Assembly: GCA_933228895.1 (NCBI GenBank)
Contig: OW121846.1
Coordinates: forward strand, 22,697,088-22,761,087
From: Platycnemis pennipes
Taxonomy: Eukaryota > Arthropoda > Insecta > Odonata > Platycnemididae
Reading direction: 5' to 3'
DNA length: 64,000 bases
This document shows positions 12,485 to 25,894 of this stretch, piece by piece. Position 1 is the first letter of the stretch. Every line of letters starts with the position of its first letter. The position numbers and the translations under genes were made by a program. A model generated the notes under the pieces. The model did not search any database. It had not been told where the DNA came from and was given only the letters and a program-made list of their open reading frames with translations.

Positions 12485-12765
12485 TAAAATGTACATGAAA
12501 ATGCTTGCAAAGACCTCGAGAACGTGTCGAGTGCTCACCTTAAGACGACTCTTTCATTCTGCTAAAACTAGTGCGTGAGTTTGCGGTGAATATGGTGTGC
12601 TATGTGGCTTTATTAGAATGTCACTGACTGAACTTCTCAGGCGATTTTCCTTCTCTACGTACTGCATACTTCCATAAAGGAATTGCAAAGAAAATATAAT
12701 TCTTAACGACCGATACACTCATGTACAGTCCGATTTAAATTGCAAAAAAATTTCGCGGAAAATAC
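12485..12765 (-). repeat. Dispersed repeat R1, copy 2
   Basis: Inverted relative to the copy at 6655-7030, with the same blocks in the same order on the minus strand. The family is unidentified. Confidence 0.6.
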
Positions 12766-13341
12766 CTGCATTGGTGTTAGTTAACAGAGCAACGTGACGA
12801 TCCACACGGAGCTCTTGTTACATATTGTGAATCCTCAATTAATTAAGGATTAACGAATACGAGAATTTTATTTTGATTCCAATGAATAGTTTACATCTTC
12901 TCAGCGTATGAGGCACCCCAATCAGTAGCAGAGTGTTGTCAGATTCTCACTTCACTTCAACCACATTTAGTTTCGAGGGATATTGATCGTGTTGTGATGA
13001 GGGAAACACAGTCACAAGCAGCCAACGGGTTAATGTTCCATGCCTGTAATTTGTTCTTCTGAATTGGTTGCTTAGTGTGGTCTATCCTTAGAATTTTAGG
13101 CGATAACATTAAATATTAAATTTTGATGTCACAAAGCAGGAATAATCAATCTCCTGTAGATTCTCGTCGTTACAAAACTTGAAATGGCCTCTGCTGTTTC
13201 CGCTAATGAGCCTCAATTGCATTGACAGAAATGCAAGGTCCACGAGATTTTTCCACGAGAATAATGACCGAGTAGCCCGAAGAATCTCTACTGATGTGGG
13301 TTTAAGGTTTGAATTCCTTGTTGTAAACAAATACGTCAATA

Positions 13342-13371
13342 TTGGGGGCCACCACCATCTTTCAGAAACAA
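13342..13371. repeat. 30-bp exact repeat, copy 2
   Basis: Same orientation and identical to 11268-11297 while neighbouring sequence is not conserved. Confidence 0.8.
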
Positions 13372-13974
13372 CAGCTCATTCTTAGCGCGGGCCCATATTG
13401 CGTTGCGAAACAGCAATCGCTTCCTCGGTGACATTTTATCACCGTGCCCTCCGCTGTTATCTTGAAATGGCTCACAGAGATGGCTACCGGAAGATAGCAC
13501 GGACGCCGTTCCTCTTCGCTGACCTCCGCTGGCCTTCCGACTCGAAACTAAGATCTCAGACCCACTTAAGGTTTTCAGAAGCTTGTCGCCACCGACCTAG
13601 TAAAGCATGACCCACCCCTCTCACGATTACTGCAATTGCTCGAACAGCTCGTGGAACCTTCTTTAAGAATGGAAATCTTCTCGGAAGGAGCTGATTAAAT
13701 AATATTTGACCCGCGAGGAATCCACAATGAATGTGAACTGACTTTAAGAAATCATGTTCTCTATTATCATTTTTTAACTGATCACAGGAAGGACTTCTTT
13801 TGCATGGTCATTGAGAGAAATATGGTTTATAAAAAAACAAATATTTTCTCGATAGTGTGGGTATTCCATTCAAAACTTGAGGAGCGACAACTAACGAGGA
13901 CGTTTGAAGATGGCCAGCAGATATATTTAGTACCTAAGGATGCAGTTGAGGTTGTCTACAAGCATTCCCAACCT

Positions 13975-14170
13975 CAGTGAGCATCTACATCTGTGTAATA
14001 CCCTGCGAACAACCGTATGGCAGGGAGTAAAGATCACCAAAAATGCACTAGGTACTTACATGCAACTAACAGATATAATACTACTACTTCATAGAAACAT
14101 GTTAGATGTATGAGTCACGAGCAATTAGATGGTTAGTACATACAAAGTAATGAAGTGATTACATCATAAT
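13975..14170 (-). repeat. LINE L-TAGATG 3' tail (copy 2)
   Basis: Starts CATCTACATC and contains AATACCCTGCGAACAACCGT and ATGGCAGGGAGTAAAGATC, parallel to the tail at 9258-9330. Only the untranslated 3' end is present. Confidence 0.65.
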
Positions 14171-14336
14171 TATATAATGGATTTTGCATATTAAATAATG
14201 TTTGATCAGTGAGAGATTACAAATAAAACACGCATCGAATTCATTCATATTTTAGCTAAGTTTCACCTCTTTTTGCCGCGTCACTTACATATACATCATT
14301 AAAAATTACAACTGGAACATACTTCTTTGTGGCAGT

Positions 14337-14635
14337 GAGGCTTGGACGATTACAGCATGATAGAGGTCCAGACTGGAAGCATTTAAAATGCAGTGCTGCA
14401 GAAGAATGATGACGGTAAAATGGACTGACCGAGTTGCAAATGAATAAGTCTTAAGAAGAGAGGAAGAAAAGAAAACTCTGATGAAGTATTTAAAAAGAAA
14501 TGGGGTAATCTAACTAGCCATGAGACATGATGGCCTGATGGAGACAATCGTCGAGGAAAACGTGGATGGAAAGAAGGACAAGGGAAGGAACCTTGTATGA
14601 AATACATGCAGTACAGAGTGAAGGGTGTTAAATAA
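14337..14635 (+). pseudogene. LINE type-2 reverse transcriptase, C-terminal fragment (copy 1)
   Basis: Plus-strand frames give GSEAWTIT, then RLEAFKMQCCRRMMTVKWTD and VLRREEEKKTLMKYLKRNG. This is the familiar C-terminal stretch of endonuclease-RT LINEs (SEAW.. then EAFEMWCYRRMLKISWTD and VL.R..E). In-frame stops show decay. The same protein block is on the minus strand at 24180-25400 and 43280-44460. Confidence 0.75.
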
Positions 14636-15539
14636 AGTGTTAAAGAATTTCAAGAAAGTGCTAAAGAAAGAATGAAGAGGTCTACTAGTGGGAGAATTGA
14701 GTAGGAAGCAGCATCAAACCAATCTCAGGAGTGATGACTGTTTATGATGATTACTTCCTCAATTCGTCAATTACTGACTCAAAACAGTTAATTAATGCCT
14801 TGCAGAGGATAAAAAAGATGGCTGGCCAAATTTATAATGCAGCGAAAGAAAAGTGGATAAAAGGAATCGTATCTGCTGGTGGATATGTTAGCCGGGCACA
14901 AACAGCTTTGCATTGGAAAAGGTAATTTCAGAAATGGAATGTGACATGAAAGTTTCCATCCGTGTCACTGTCACCGTAATATATTTGAAACATACCCACC
15001 TGCATGAAATATAATGTCTTATTGAGATTTTTTGGCTAGGATACAAGCAAGTGGATAATTTTATGAAAAAAATCACATATTTAGCTCGCTGACCTAAATC
15101 TGTACTCAGCAGACAATATTTATGAATGATCCTAAACTTTTGCGGTCACATTTTTCCATTTAATGCAATAATATCTTTTTGCTCGAAACATAGAATTCCT
15201 CTCCTCCTAAATATTGCACGTGTGTTGATAATCTCGGAATGCCTATTTAAATTTCACACATTCTCCCAATTTACAACCGTAAAATGCTAGAGTTCAGTAG
15301 AATTGTGAAAGTAGAGAGTTCAGTAGAAGTTAGAAGTGTGTTCCAAATAAGTTTATTTTCTCATTTTTACACTATTTCTCGAAAATGTATGCCATATTGG
15401 TCGTAAATTTCCACTCTTCCCCCCGAATAAGTCTATAACTCTAATTTCTATTTCCCTTCACACTTATATCGATGCTGATGCGATTCCTTTGGGCATATAA
15501 TTTTAACGAACGTGTTGCGTCGCCCGTTCTTGCTATGGG

Positions 15540-15790
15540 TCACTTACTCAGTGATTCAACACGGAGGTTGGCTTTGATAGGTGAGGGTAGAGCTCACCCC
15601 GGACTTAGTCACGGGCGTGTGAATTGCACACATTCAGGGTAGGGGAGCCAGTTCCTTTCCCTGGGCCACCTCGCAATCCAAGGATTATTTTTCGTTCGGG
15701 GGCGTCCAAAAGCTTCACCCGGATTTGAACCTGGGGCCCTTCGATCAGTAGCCAAGCGCTCTACTCACTAGGCTACCACGTTCCCCTTTG
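15540..15790 (-). repeat. tRNA-derived SINE (S4)
   Basis: On the minus strand the head reads GGTAGCCTAGTGAGTAGAGC (A box) and, about 35 bases on, GGTTCAAATCC (B box). The body contains CAGGGAAAGGAAC followed by GGCTCCCCTAC, a core shared with the repeat at 40290-40490. The tRNA-like part reads as a good pol III promoter but lacks a clean cloverleaf end. Confidence 0.7.
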
Positions 15791-16658
15791 CTATGGGTAA
15801 GTGGCTAAATTCCTGAAATCACCCAACTGTGAACGGAGCAAACTTGCGAGGTTAACGAGAGGCAAGTCTTAAATAGCAGCGAAAAATCGTGTGATACCTA
15901 TTATACGATTTTTTGCTGGTTACATTGCCTTCGTTAGCTCTGCCACCTAACGATGTCACCCGAGCGGCACTCGAGGATAGAAACCGTTAGAAAACAAACC
16001 TAATGAAAACGATTTAAGAGAAGCGTGGGGTTCTCTAAAAAAAATACCGGAGATGAAACGATTTATAGACTCTGGTTAAAATGAAAATTTTTGTATCGCA
16101 ATGGGTTTGGACCGGTACCTCTCTCAAAGCATTTTTCCCTTCGCCTATCCGAATGCACTAAACTCTGAAATTTATCTTTACAGCCAATCCTCAATACCGT
16201 TTACCTCGAGTCGCATCATGGAGCAAAAAATTTTAAAATTCTAATTGGAATCGTCTGCGAGAAATGAGTTGGTGATCGTACTTAATAATGGGTACACACT
16301 TTTCTAAGGAATGGGATTCAATAATTTTTAATAGCATTCGCTTTATCCAAGGTACTTATTCAAGATAAACTAGGTGTAGGATATAAACTAAAAATAATAG
16401 TATTGTCGAGCTTCGGCATTGACGGTGTTTCTGCGTCACGACTTCAACAAATTGCGATACACAAAAACAGATTCAATGGATGCTGCGATGTCATGACCTC
16501 GATACACTCGAGGCTGGAGAGCATCGAGTCCGTATAGTTGAGGCCCTCGCCTCCTAGTGGCAGGAGAGGCAGAAATGGAACCATATATTTAGATGTAGGA
16601 CAATGCAATACCTCGGGACGATTTTCCACTGCCATTCGAACGGTAATAATGTGAGAGG

Positions 16659-16715
16659 TCGCTTCATGCCAGATGGAACTCATTTCCGCCTCTAAACGGC
16701 GCGAAGGGTACACAG
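16659..16715 (-). CDS. Weak candidate terminal exon
   Basis: A strong acceptor (TTTTTTCTTTCTTTTAG on the minus strand) precedes a short frame SVICVPFAPFRGGNEFHLA ending in TGA. Its phase fits the candidate exon at 18390-18535. A longer overlapping frame (to 16444) is open too but looks less protein-like. Supported only by splice-site appearance and phase. Confidence 0.15.
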
Positions 16716-17784
16716 ATCACGGACTAAAAGAAAGAAAAAATACATGGTGACATTTTCAAGTTCCTCAATCTTATATATGCACAGAAACCTGAAAGCTGAC
16801 ATAATCAAGTGACATTTCGAAGTATGTGCCTAGAGTACCCATATTAGAAGAACTTAGGTCCTCTCCGTATTATGAAGGCATAATGGACTCCTAATGCATT
16901 CAACATAGATTATGCATCATTTTCAATTATTTTTTTTTCTTTTGTGTCCTTCTAGGTTTTCACTATCACTCAGCTACATTTTTAAATGAAGGAATAGCCA
17001 CACACAAGGTCACAAACATAGGCCTATCCTAATTACTGCAAGACAACCGAAAAAGCACTCATTATTACAAATGGGTCTGCGCTCCCCCCTGGAATTTCTT
17101 AAAGTAGTCAAGTACCTCGTACCACACTTTTCGACTAAACTAAACTAAAAATCAAAGTATAGTCGAGCTTTCACATAACATACAGCATTGCCTTGAATAT
17201 CAGTTTATCGAGAAGATTAATGTACAAGTTTCTATTTACGGCCCAAACAGATAACATTCAGTTTTTAAATCAAGAATCTTTGTTGGCTTCCGGACTCTCA
17301 TAAGGCAGATCCTTTTTTCACGCATATAAAATGTGTCTAGAATTTGCTAACTTTCCTATTCTCAAAAGTGCCGACTTTTGATGTGAAATCATTTTCAGTT
17401 AAAACAAAGCATTTTTACTTAATTTACTGCGGTACATACGCCACTCTATGTGCTATATACTTTTTTATTTAACTTCAAAGGGACAAAAATATCTTTGTTG
17501 ATTTCGAGCTGATCGCGTCCCTTGATCATACTTATACTCAGGTTTTCTTTACGATTTCACTTTTCTTGTGATACTGTCAAGGCTTGGCTACAAGTTTTAC
17601 TCTAGCACCTACTAACTTAAATTCATTTTTGAATCGATGTGGTTTTAGGCGTGAATCTGAGAGGATTTATAAAGCATACATTGTTTCATCATTCATGGGA
17701 GTGGACCGAAGATACAAGTATGCCAATAAACCATGGCTGAGCCCCATTTATAGCGGCCAAATTATCTCAGAGGGTGCTACTCTC

Positions 17785-18095
17785 GACCAGGTAAACAAGA
17801 TTAGAGAGACATAGATCGTCGTACTGATAGATTCAAAATGGCATTTTTCCCCCGCACTATAAGAGAACAGAATAGGCAGCATAGCAAATGGAAAGGTAGG
17901 GGAAATATTTTATATTAGTCTTTAGTGCGTGATGCATGTATTAATCCCTTAAATACTATAGATACTAACAATCTAGTTGCATGAGACCCTATAGTTGCTT
18001 GTTTGCATGTCGGTAGTGCATGCTTATGATCTTCACCCCCTGCCACACACCCTCGTGGTGGCTTGCAGGGTATCGTGTAGATGTAGATGTAGACT
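17785..18095 (+). repeat. LINE L-TAGATG 3' end (copy 3)
   Basis: Contains a short coding remnant (DRFKMAFFPRTIREQNR in frame) and then the tail CCCCCTGCCACACACC, GTGGTGGCTTGCAGGGTAT and a TAGATGTAGATG end. The short in-frame remnant places the junction of coding region and 3' UTR. Confidence 0.75.
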
Positions 18096-18389
18096 CTTCA
18101 TGAATTCACAAGAGAATGTAGCAGAGAAAAACGCATCTAGGTTTGGAATAAAATGGCCAACAAGGAACCAAACTAATATTATCTCAGTTGCTGTATCAAG
18201 TTATACTCAATATGTCAGCCTGCTGACAATAGTGCTGATTTTCTCCATTCTCCACGTTCCAATCCAGGTAATCTCTGTTGGTAGATGATGTCAATATATG
18301 TCTGAAGTGACGGCAATAAAACTTCAATTCAATTCATCTTATTTTCAATTTAACTTCAATTCAACTTATAGAGTAAAAAGACACTATAC

Positions 18390-18535
18390 CTTCCCCTTTG
18401 TTTCTTCGTGAAGCCGAGGGATCACGCTGCCAGGAAAAATGATTCCATCAGACTCCGCTCGGGACGTTTCATTCGTTGCCGTAAACTTCTCAGCTATGGG
18501 GAAGAACTGCTGGTCTCCGCATATCATCCCTGCAA
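18390..18535 (-). CDS. Candidate internal exon, unidentified protein
   Basis: A GC-richer 146-bp block in AT-rich surroundings. On the minus strand it is bounded by TGTGTTCAG at the left and GTATAG at the right. It is open throughout in one frame, with segments GMICGDQQFFPIAEKF, TATNETSRAESDGIIFPGS and VIPRLHEETKGK. Codon-like composition and both splice signals suggest a real exon, phase 2 in and 0 out. The same frame also opens at an ATG at 18545 and would stop at 18384 if unspliced, so a small single-exon ORF is an alternative. I do not recognise the protein. Confidence 0.35.
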
Positions 18536-18539
18536 CTGA

Positions 18540-20639
18540 ACACATGACGTTCTTACTTCGCCCGCTTCCTGGTTTAAATTTATACTTTTAGGTCACAAAA
18601 CCTATCAGCATTCCGGACTAAACGAACCTTCAAGCATGTGGCGAAGCATGAGTTGTGGCAATGGTACACAGGGAAATCTTTGCGCCGAATTTGTGCTAGG
18701 TCATAGACTCTAGTCACGGCTAATGTCACGCAGATTTGAGTCATTACTTTCCATTATCAACTCCAGAGAATATTTAACGCCAATTATAATGTCTTCATCA
18801 CACCACCTCACTCATAATATAGAACAATATTTGTTGATATGCTTCCTTAGGTTTGAAGTACTTTAACATTTACTCCTAGAAATTCTGCAATGTTTTCATA
18901 CTTCGAGTTCACTTTCATGGCCCATTTGGAAGTTATTATATGCGAATCACATTTTAAGCAAGTGATATCAAACTAGTTATACACTTAATTTTGAAATGTT
19001 TATAGGGCAGCTGATTATACAAAAAATATATTCTCCTTTGACTACTAATGCGCTATAGGTGCTGCAATGTACGAAACATACAAGCGAGGGGAATGATTGG
19101 ATGAATATCTGAAGTGCAGATATGTATCGTATTGTATCTCAGAGATAATTTGTCCGATATCGATAGTAAACAAGATTCTAAAGGTATTTAAAATGATTAT
19201 AATAAGATATTAACAACTCCACAAAAACAATTAGAAATATGAAATTATTCATACATTTGAAGCACAAATCCAAAATATTTCACTCCTTATTGTAGCGAAA
19301 CAATAAACGACGACGAAAGAACAACAGATAGACGAAAAAAGCTGAAATGGTGAAACGGGTTCCTGTACATTAAAACGTTAACCAATTACAGCTGAATTTG
19401 AAGCAAATTTAAAGACTTAATCTCATTATTTCATGACAAGAATCAAAGAATAATGGGTAACTTCGATCTCCATGAACAATTGATTGATCCGCAAGAGTTG
19501 CGTCGCTAAATAGGTACTCTCTTGACGAGGACTGTTAATTGCTATTACTATTGGTGGACTACACGATAAAAGGAAGTGGAGAAAAGGCAGCTACAAGAAT
19601 ACATTTCTTTCCTTACACTATTCTTAGAAAATATTATAGTTAACCCTCTAGGCTTATTTCACATATGAATCATGCGCCAGCCAACTCAAGATGTTATTAA
19701 TTTATGAATTTGCTAACTCAATTTTCTGGAAGCATGAGTCTTTGTATGAATTTGAAAAGAAGGAAGATTTACTTTAGTTTCTGGGTTTCTGACGCCTAAA
19801 TAATTCATGCACGTTACCTTCTGCAAACCTGTTATACTCCGAAGCTTAGAACATGATAAGTGGAACTAAATAACTAGTCTCCCATCTCTACTTCAAACCT
19901 TTAGCTCTAACAATAAGACAATACACATGTAAAGCCAATATCTTGAGTGTGAACGCGAAATCGCATAAATCTATCTACTGAACTGTATTCAATGCTTTTC
20001 AGACGACGGTAAAATTTAGTTTTCCTGGAAATAAAAGCCTTTTTATTATGTTTCTATTAGCATTCCATTGCATATTCCGGTCAGTTTCGACCTTAGGCCT
20101 GTTTTCGAGCCCAATTTCAATTTTGTACTCAGCACCTTATGTTGAAGTACCTACCGAACGCTGTAATGAAGTAATACTAATGCCGAAAATTCGCATATGC
20201 AGATGAAGTGTTATATTTTGATAGGCTTGTTTAGAAGTTAATATACCGCCATAGTCAAAGCCATTTAGACTGGGAATCGAACCATTTTGAATTTTATTTT
20301 TATGCCTCTCAGCTAAATCAGTTAAAATAAAACTGGAGGTAATAAGGACGGTTGCCCTAACAATAGTTATAAAGAAAAACGAAAAAATTGTAGGTTTTCA
20401 GATCGAAACAGGAAAAACGAAGTAAATATTTTCATTTTAGACTACCTTAGTGGGCGAAATTGGAGCCATGAACTCCGAGAAATGACGAATCGCATTTCAA
20501 CCTATGGAAAAATACAGCTGTTTACTGAATTTAAGGAAGGAACTCCAAGTTTTAAAGAAATAAAAAGAATTTTAGGAAGATTCTAGTTTTGGGAATACAC
20601 TGTTGTGTATCGCTTGTCTCTCGGTCGAAACCCTTACTC
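18540..20639. other. No recognised feature
   Basis: AT-rich DNA between the candidate exon and the LINE fragment; no frame, repeat or palindrome that I could support. Confidence 0.5.
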
Positions 20640-21720
20640 AGACAGAGATGATGACGAACGAACCAATGGACGGGTAATCGGGATCGTATGTGAGGATGCC
20701 TGCCTCTTATTCCAACGAATCCTGACTCTTTGGCGTCCTAATTCCCACTTTCCAGAGGCAGGCCGCGCATTGTGATCGTTGGGGATGATTGTGGGGCCTC
20801 ATTGACGCGATCGTTTATCTCCCTACCCCTTCCCGAGGCCCCCTCGCCCTGCCTCCCCACGTTCTCCATCTGCCATGCTGGGCAACCGTTGTAGTCACTC
20901 AATCTACACGTGTGCCGGCCATAGTTCAAGCCACGGCCCTTTTGTTTGAGCAAAACTTTTGAACAGCATGGCATCCTCTAGATCCTCATTCCCTGCGCAT
21001 CCCATTACCGGGTGGCGAGTGGATTTCTGATTCGCCACACCCACGCAGCAACCACAACGCTTCCCGAAACGCCACTGCCACTCGACTTCATCCTTCTCCG
21101 ACACTAAGGCTCCTATTCTCTTCTGATATGCTTTCTTAGTGGTTCGTGCTTCTGATCCATGAAGTGCGACAGTCCACACGAATGTTTTGACACATTGTTT
21201 TCTTGCCTCCAATCTCATTTTCTTTGAGCATGGCAGATTCCTCTTCCCCATGAATGTCTTCTTAGCTTGGACTATTCTATACCCGTTTTGTTTCTTCCAT
21301 CCCATGCAAAAGAACTGCCAAGGGAGGCGAAAACTTCCACTTGCTAAGGCAGACGTCGACTGCCATTTTTTCTCTTCTGTATACAAGTACTTAGGTTTCT
21401 TCTTATTGATTATGTTGTATTCCTGAAACACTTCTTCAATTGCGTTCAGTGAAGTACGTAGATATTTCTCGTTCCCTACTAATCTAGAGATATCATCTGC
21501 AAAACGAAGCAAGTTGATTTCTTCTCCATTCACTTTGATTCCTTGACTTCCTTTTTCTTCTACTTCTTTAATTACCCCCTCTGTTGAATAATGCTCGTTA
21601 CGGGTTACATACTTGCCTCTACTTGCTAAATTTTGCCTCTATTTCTCCTTCGTCCTCAATGATGGATGAATAATAGTGACCTGGTCCTTGTAGAGCTGAT
21701 AGTTCATTCTTCTCTCATTA
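20640..21720 (-). pseudogene. LINE type-2 reverse transcriptase fragment with FADD motif (copy 2)
   Basis: The longest open frame, from 21533 to 20904, encodes about 209 residues. It starts MNGEEINLLRFADDISRLVG, the RT active-site block (FADD), continues through EVFQEYNIINKKK and LEARKQCVKTFVWTVALHGS, and ends with the C-terminal SEAW-like region. Upstream minus-strand sequence to about 21720 has further but frameshifted RT residues. Related in type to the copies at 14.3, 24-25 and 43-44 kb, which belong to the endonuclease/RT non-LTR group, possibly RTE-like. Confidence 0.8.
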
Positions 21721-24179
21721 TAGTCCATTCCATGTTTTTACAATATATTATTTAACTTATGGTGCTCCTAAAAATTTTCCATCAAACGATATTCAAACAA
21801 ACACTAGAATAACAAACACTAAAAGATACCCATTTCCAAACGTAGTGGAAGCACTAACACGCTAATCCAAGAGGTGAAGTTAGCAATACTGTGGTCATTC
21901 TATAACACGTGATATTCCTCATCTTCAGAATCTCTTTAAACGTGGCATTCTGAAACTGTCCCTCCCTGTCCCATCTCTTACTAAACCATGTAATCGTCAG
22001 TTGTTTAGACTCTCACTGATTATCTCAACATTATCTCGCAAAAAAATTCACTTCACTTTTTTACTGGCTGTGGCAGTAAGTATTCTTGCCCGAAAACTGG
22101 GCAAACATAAAAGAATAGAATGCTTCATAGCATATCGAGCATGCATTAAAGAAGTCCTTCAAAGAGGGGATAAGCATGGAAACGTATGGAATATACAATG
22201 CGGAAATTATGGAAAGTAGGTCAGTGGACACATTGTGAAGCATATCGCTTCCTACGGGCTCCAAGACAAGGAGTTACGGAAAGAATAAAATGATTTAGGA
22301 CTTGTTTGAATGATGAGAAGCAAGTCAAGGAAGACATCGCTGAGAGAAGCTTAGAGGGAACAAAGGCATAGACAGAGAGGATGATAACTCTGAGGGTCAC
22401 AAGTAAGTATGTGTTGAGGTGGCGATCAGAATGGTGCCATGCCGTCACGTACTTCTTACTACATCAAATAGTCTCTGTTTTGTATACTTGTTGAAATTCA
22501 CATAGAATGAAGTAAACAATCTTTCATTTTTCCACATACTGGCACATGTCAGCTTCTTTGCGGATAATCTGCAGAGTGCTTATTGTAGTGCCTTACAGCA
22601 TATCTCATTAATAATGTTATCTCTTCCTTGACTCCCTTTCCTGGTTACATTTTTAATCATATTCACTGTCAGCGGCTGATACTTCCGCAAATATAATAAT
22701 GATGATATTCCATCATGAAATACTTCCCTGCGATTGCGACGAAAGAAAACAAATAAATGGCGACTACTGCTCCACACACCGAAAAGATTATAATTATAGA
22801 AATGCCCCAAGAGAAATACAACAATAATGCATTTTAATTTTGCTCATGGAGAAAAATAAATGTCTTGTGTGACCCATGTCACGTAGAGTGATGACGATGT
22901 AGTGTTGTCAAATCGACTTCCTTTGGGGTTGTAATTCGATCAACGCAAGAGATCTGATAAGTAGTTTGCAATTGTAGTTGAGTCAACGAAGCGAGGCGTG
23001 TCCCTTCCATTCCTATTGTTTGAAATCCAAAGGGCTCCAGGTTTCGGGTAACCAAATGAGTGCCTAAGCAATGACTCATCCATGGACCGATAACGTATCT
23101 TAGAAGGAAATGAGTGATGTCTAGTGCCAATATTTTTATAGTTAAGGCCGAAAACATTTTAGATACATGTATAACTTATTTTCTTTGGCCAGGAGGGTCT
23201 CCCCTTGTAAACTTTATTCTGCCTTTGGCACGGTTTATATTTCTTGCAATATGGTGCTTTATGATATGATGGCGCTGTTTACATTTGAACCACAAACTTT
23301 GCGCGCCATGGCGTTAGGTATTACGATTTTATTAATGCAAGCCAAATCAATTACTCCATTATTTCCGCATATAACAGAAATTCAGTTTCAGATGGACGTA
23401 GAATTACGAAGGCGTGAAAAACAATTCTACTATTCAACCAGCACAGTAATCGATATTTTTTTTCTCAAAACCGAAGTTTTTTCTCACAAATTTTGTTGTT
23501 CTAATTTTAACTGGGCATGATAATCCGTACTACACAGCGTCTAATTCAAGTGTTAAGTGTCTTGTAACTTGATCACTAGCTTGATGCATGTGTGTGGTTA
23601 ATAATTGTTCTTTTCAATCTGATATGTATGCATGCGTTGAACTTCTATTCTGGGACCGGTGAAATTAACAGCTTTATATCAAGGTAAGCAGAGAATTTTA
23701 CCAGCAAGAAGAGATAAGAATGGGCACCATGAAAGTAAATACCAAACACTGAAAATTAAGGGAATGCATTTGTAACATGTCGGCACCTAACGGGCAAGGC
23801 TGTATTGTTTCAAGTTACGCTACACTAGACTTACACCCCACAAGCAAATTTATGGCTACGTGCCTGCTATACCCCGTAATAGAAAGTTTTTATGCGGACA
23901 AGAGATCACATTATCATTTTTTCGTCTAAGGCAGAAAAATTATGAAACATACAATAATAAAGATGAAGCCTGGATTGCTAGTTAGTTTCAGGCATTCAAG
24001 CGGAAAGTGAAAGGAGCTCAGTTCAAGCTAATTTAACCATGTCAGTGCAAAGCTGCGATGACGATTCATATCTACCGAAAACATCGGATCTCATTATCAC
24101 CACAAGTCTTAAGATTGGCTCAACACAGCTCTTCGCGCGATCAATTAATTAGGTATTTCATTCTTCCCTTTTACATTCT
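21721..24179. other. No recognised feature
   Basis: Frames of 67-117 codons occur at 22.0-23.5 kb on both strands without recognisable domains. Confidence 0.45.
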
Positions 24180-25400
24180 TCACTACTTGCTCCATACGCC
24201 TCATGAGGGGCCTTTCTTTGCCATTTCTCCATCCACTTTTCCCTCAGAGATTGTCTTCATCAGGCCATCGTGTCTCAATATATGGCCGACTAAATTGTTC
24301 CGTATTATTTTCAAAGTTTTCATAAGACTTCTCTTTTCTCCCACTCCTCTTATGACTTCTTTTTTTGCCACCCGATGAACTCATTTATTCTTCATCATTC
24401 TTCAGTAGCACCATATTTCGAATTCTTCCAGCCTTGACTTCTCGGCTGCTGTTAACGTCCATGCTCTAGATATAAGTTCTTATTAAGAGTTTCCTTGTTT
24501 CCTAGCTAGCATTTAGAGCCATAAGTAGTAGTTTGCAGAATCTTCTTTTAGTAGAATTCCCTCTTCGTCATTATACAGTCCATTTCCTTCCTTCTTTGCC
24601 TATCACTGGTCATTCAGCTTCCCAGGTAGCAATACTCACCTCTTCTAACTCGGTTTCCCGAGTGTAATATTGTTCTTGTTCTCTCCTCCCATTGCATACC
24701 ATTTTTTTAATTCACCTTCAAGTGACAACTAGTCAATATCCTTTATGTTTAACTATATCTTTCATCCATCTCCTTCTGTCTTATTATTATTAATTGGTAG
24801 AATGAGTAGAAATTCTTTGTCTTTGCCATGACCACTATGTCATCTGAAAATTGCAGAAAGTTTTCCCCGTAATTATTATATAATATATATATATATAATT
24901 ATATAATATAATATTATATAATTATATAAACCCTCAAGTTTTTTGTCTTATTTTATGGCTTTCTCCATGCAGGAATCCAAAATTATGGAAGACAGTGTAC
25001 ATCCCTGTTTTACTCCTTCCTTTATCCTTGATTCTCCACGGCTGGATCCAAATTGAATCACAGGAACCTGATTTTTATAAAAATCGAATATAATTCTTCG
25101 ATCCTAATAGCACACTCCAGTTTCTTTCAGAATACCAAGAGTTGAATTCTAATCCACGTTGTCAAAAGTCCTCTCCAAACTCTCATGCGTAACAAACATC
25201 GACTTGTTCTTCTCCATTCTCTTCTCTACGAGTGCCTACTGGCCAACATTTTACTCTCTACTTTTTTTTTAGTAGGGCCCTTGCTTTTCCTGAATCCAAA
25301 TCCTTCCTCATTCCTTTGCTTTTCGTTCTGTTCATCTAACGAAGATCGTTGTCAACATCTTCGAGGCATATGCTGTCAGTAGGTATAGGGAGTAACTGAG
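24180..25400 (-). pseudogene. LINE type-2 reverse transcriptase fragment (copy 3)
   Basis: Minus-strand frames include RTFDNVD, then RRIIFDFYKNQ and GESRIKEGVKQGCTLSS. The last is the conserved GVRQGCPLSP block of LINE reverse transcriptases. Further downstream come remnants of the C-terminal EAFE..C.RRM region near 24.4 kb. Frames shift often and stops are present. An AT dinucleotide-rich patch sits inside it at 24868-24930. Confidence 0.75.
24868..24930. repeat. AT-rich simple repeat
   Basis: A run of TATA/ATAT units with no other bases over about 60 bp, expanded inside the LINE fragment. Confidence 0.8.
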
Positions 25401-25894
25401 TAAACGTAAGTGAGTTACTGGTAAGGATTGATTTTTACGTATTTTTACTTCCAATTGTTGCATTCAAACAAATAAATCCATTAATCGTAATCTACTCACG
25501 GTTTTCTGAAAGTAATTGTTTCTTTCTTGCTTCGTGTCTCTTTTGGTAAGTTCAATTCTGGCAGATTCCCTTCTGCTTTTGGAGGCCAATGGCTCCGGAA
25601 CTATCGATATTGAAGCCGGAAGTTGTTTCGATAGTTTGCGATTTTCAAAATTCGTTGCAATCAAGGAGATTGCAATGTACCGGAGGAGAGCCTATGGGTG
25701 GTAATGAAGCCAAAATGGGAGTTGTACTTGGGAAGGATTTGCCCTCGCATATTCTGTACCTAACATTGGGTTTCAAGTGGCCTCTCATAGAGACTGTGTG
25801 TGTATTGAAAACAAATAATAATGAAATAGTGCCCAAATTTCAACGCAGCGGTGGCTATTCTCTCTGGTTGCAAATGCTAGTTAACCTAGTGGTA

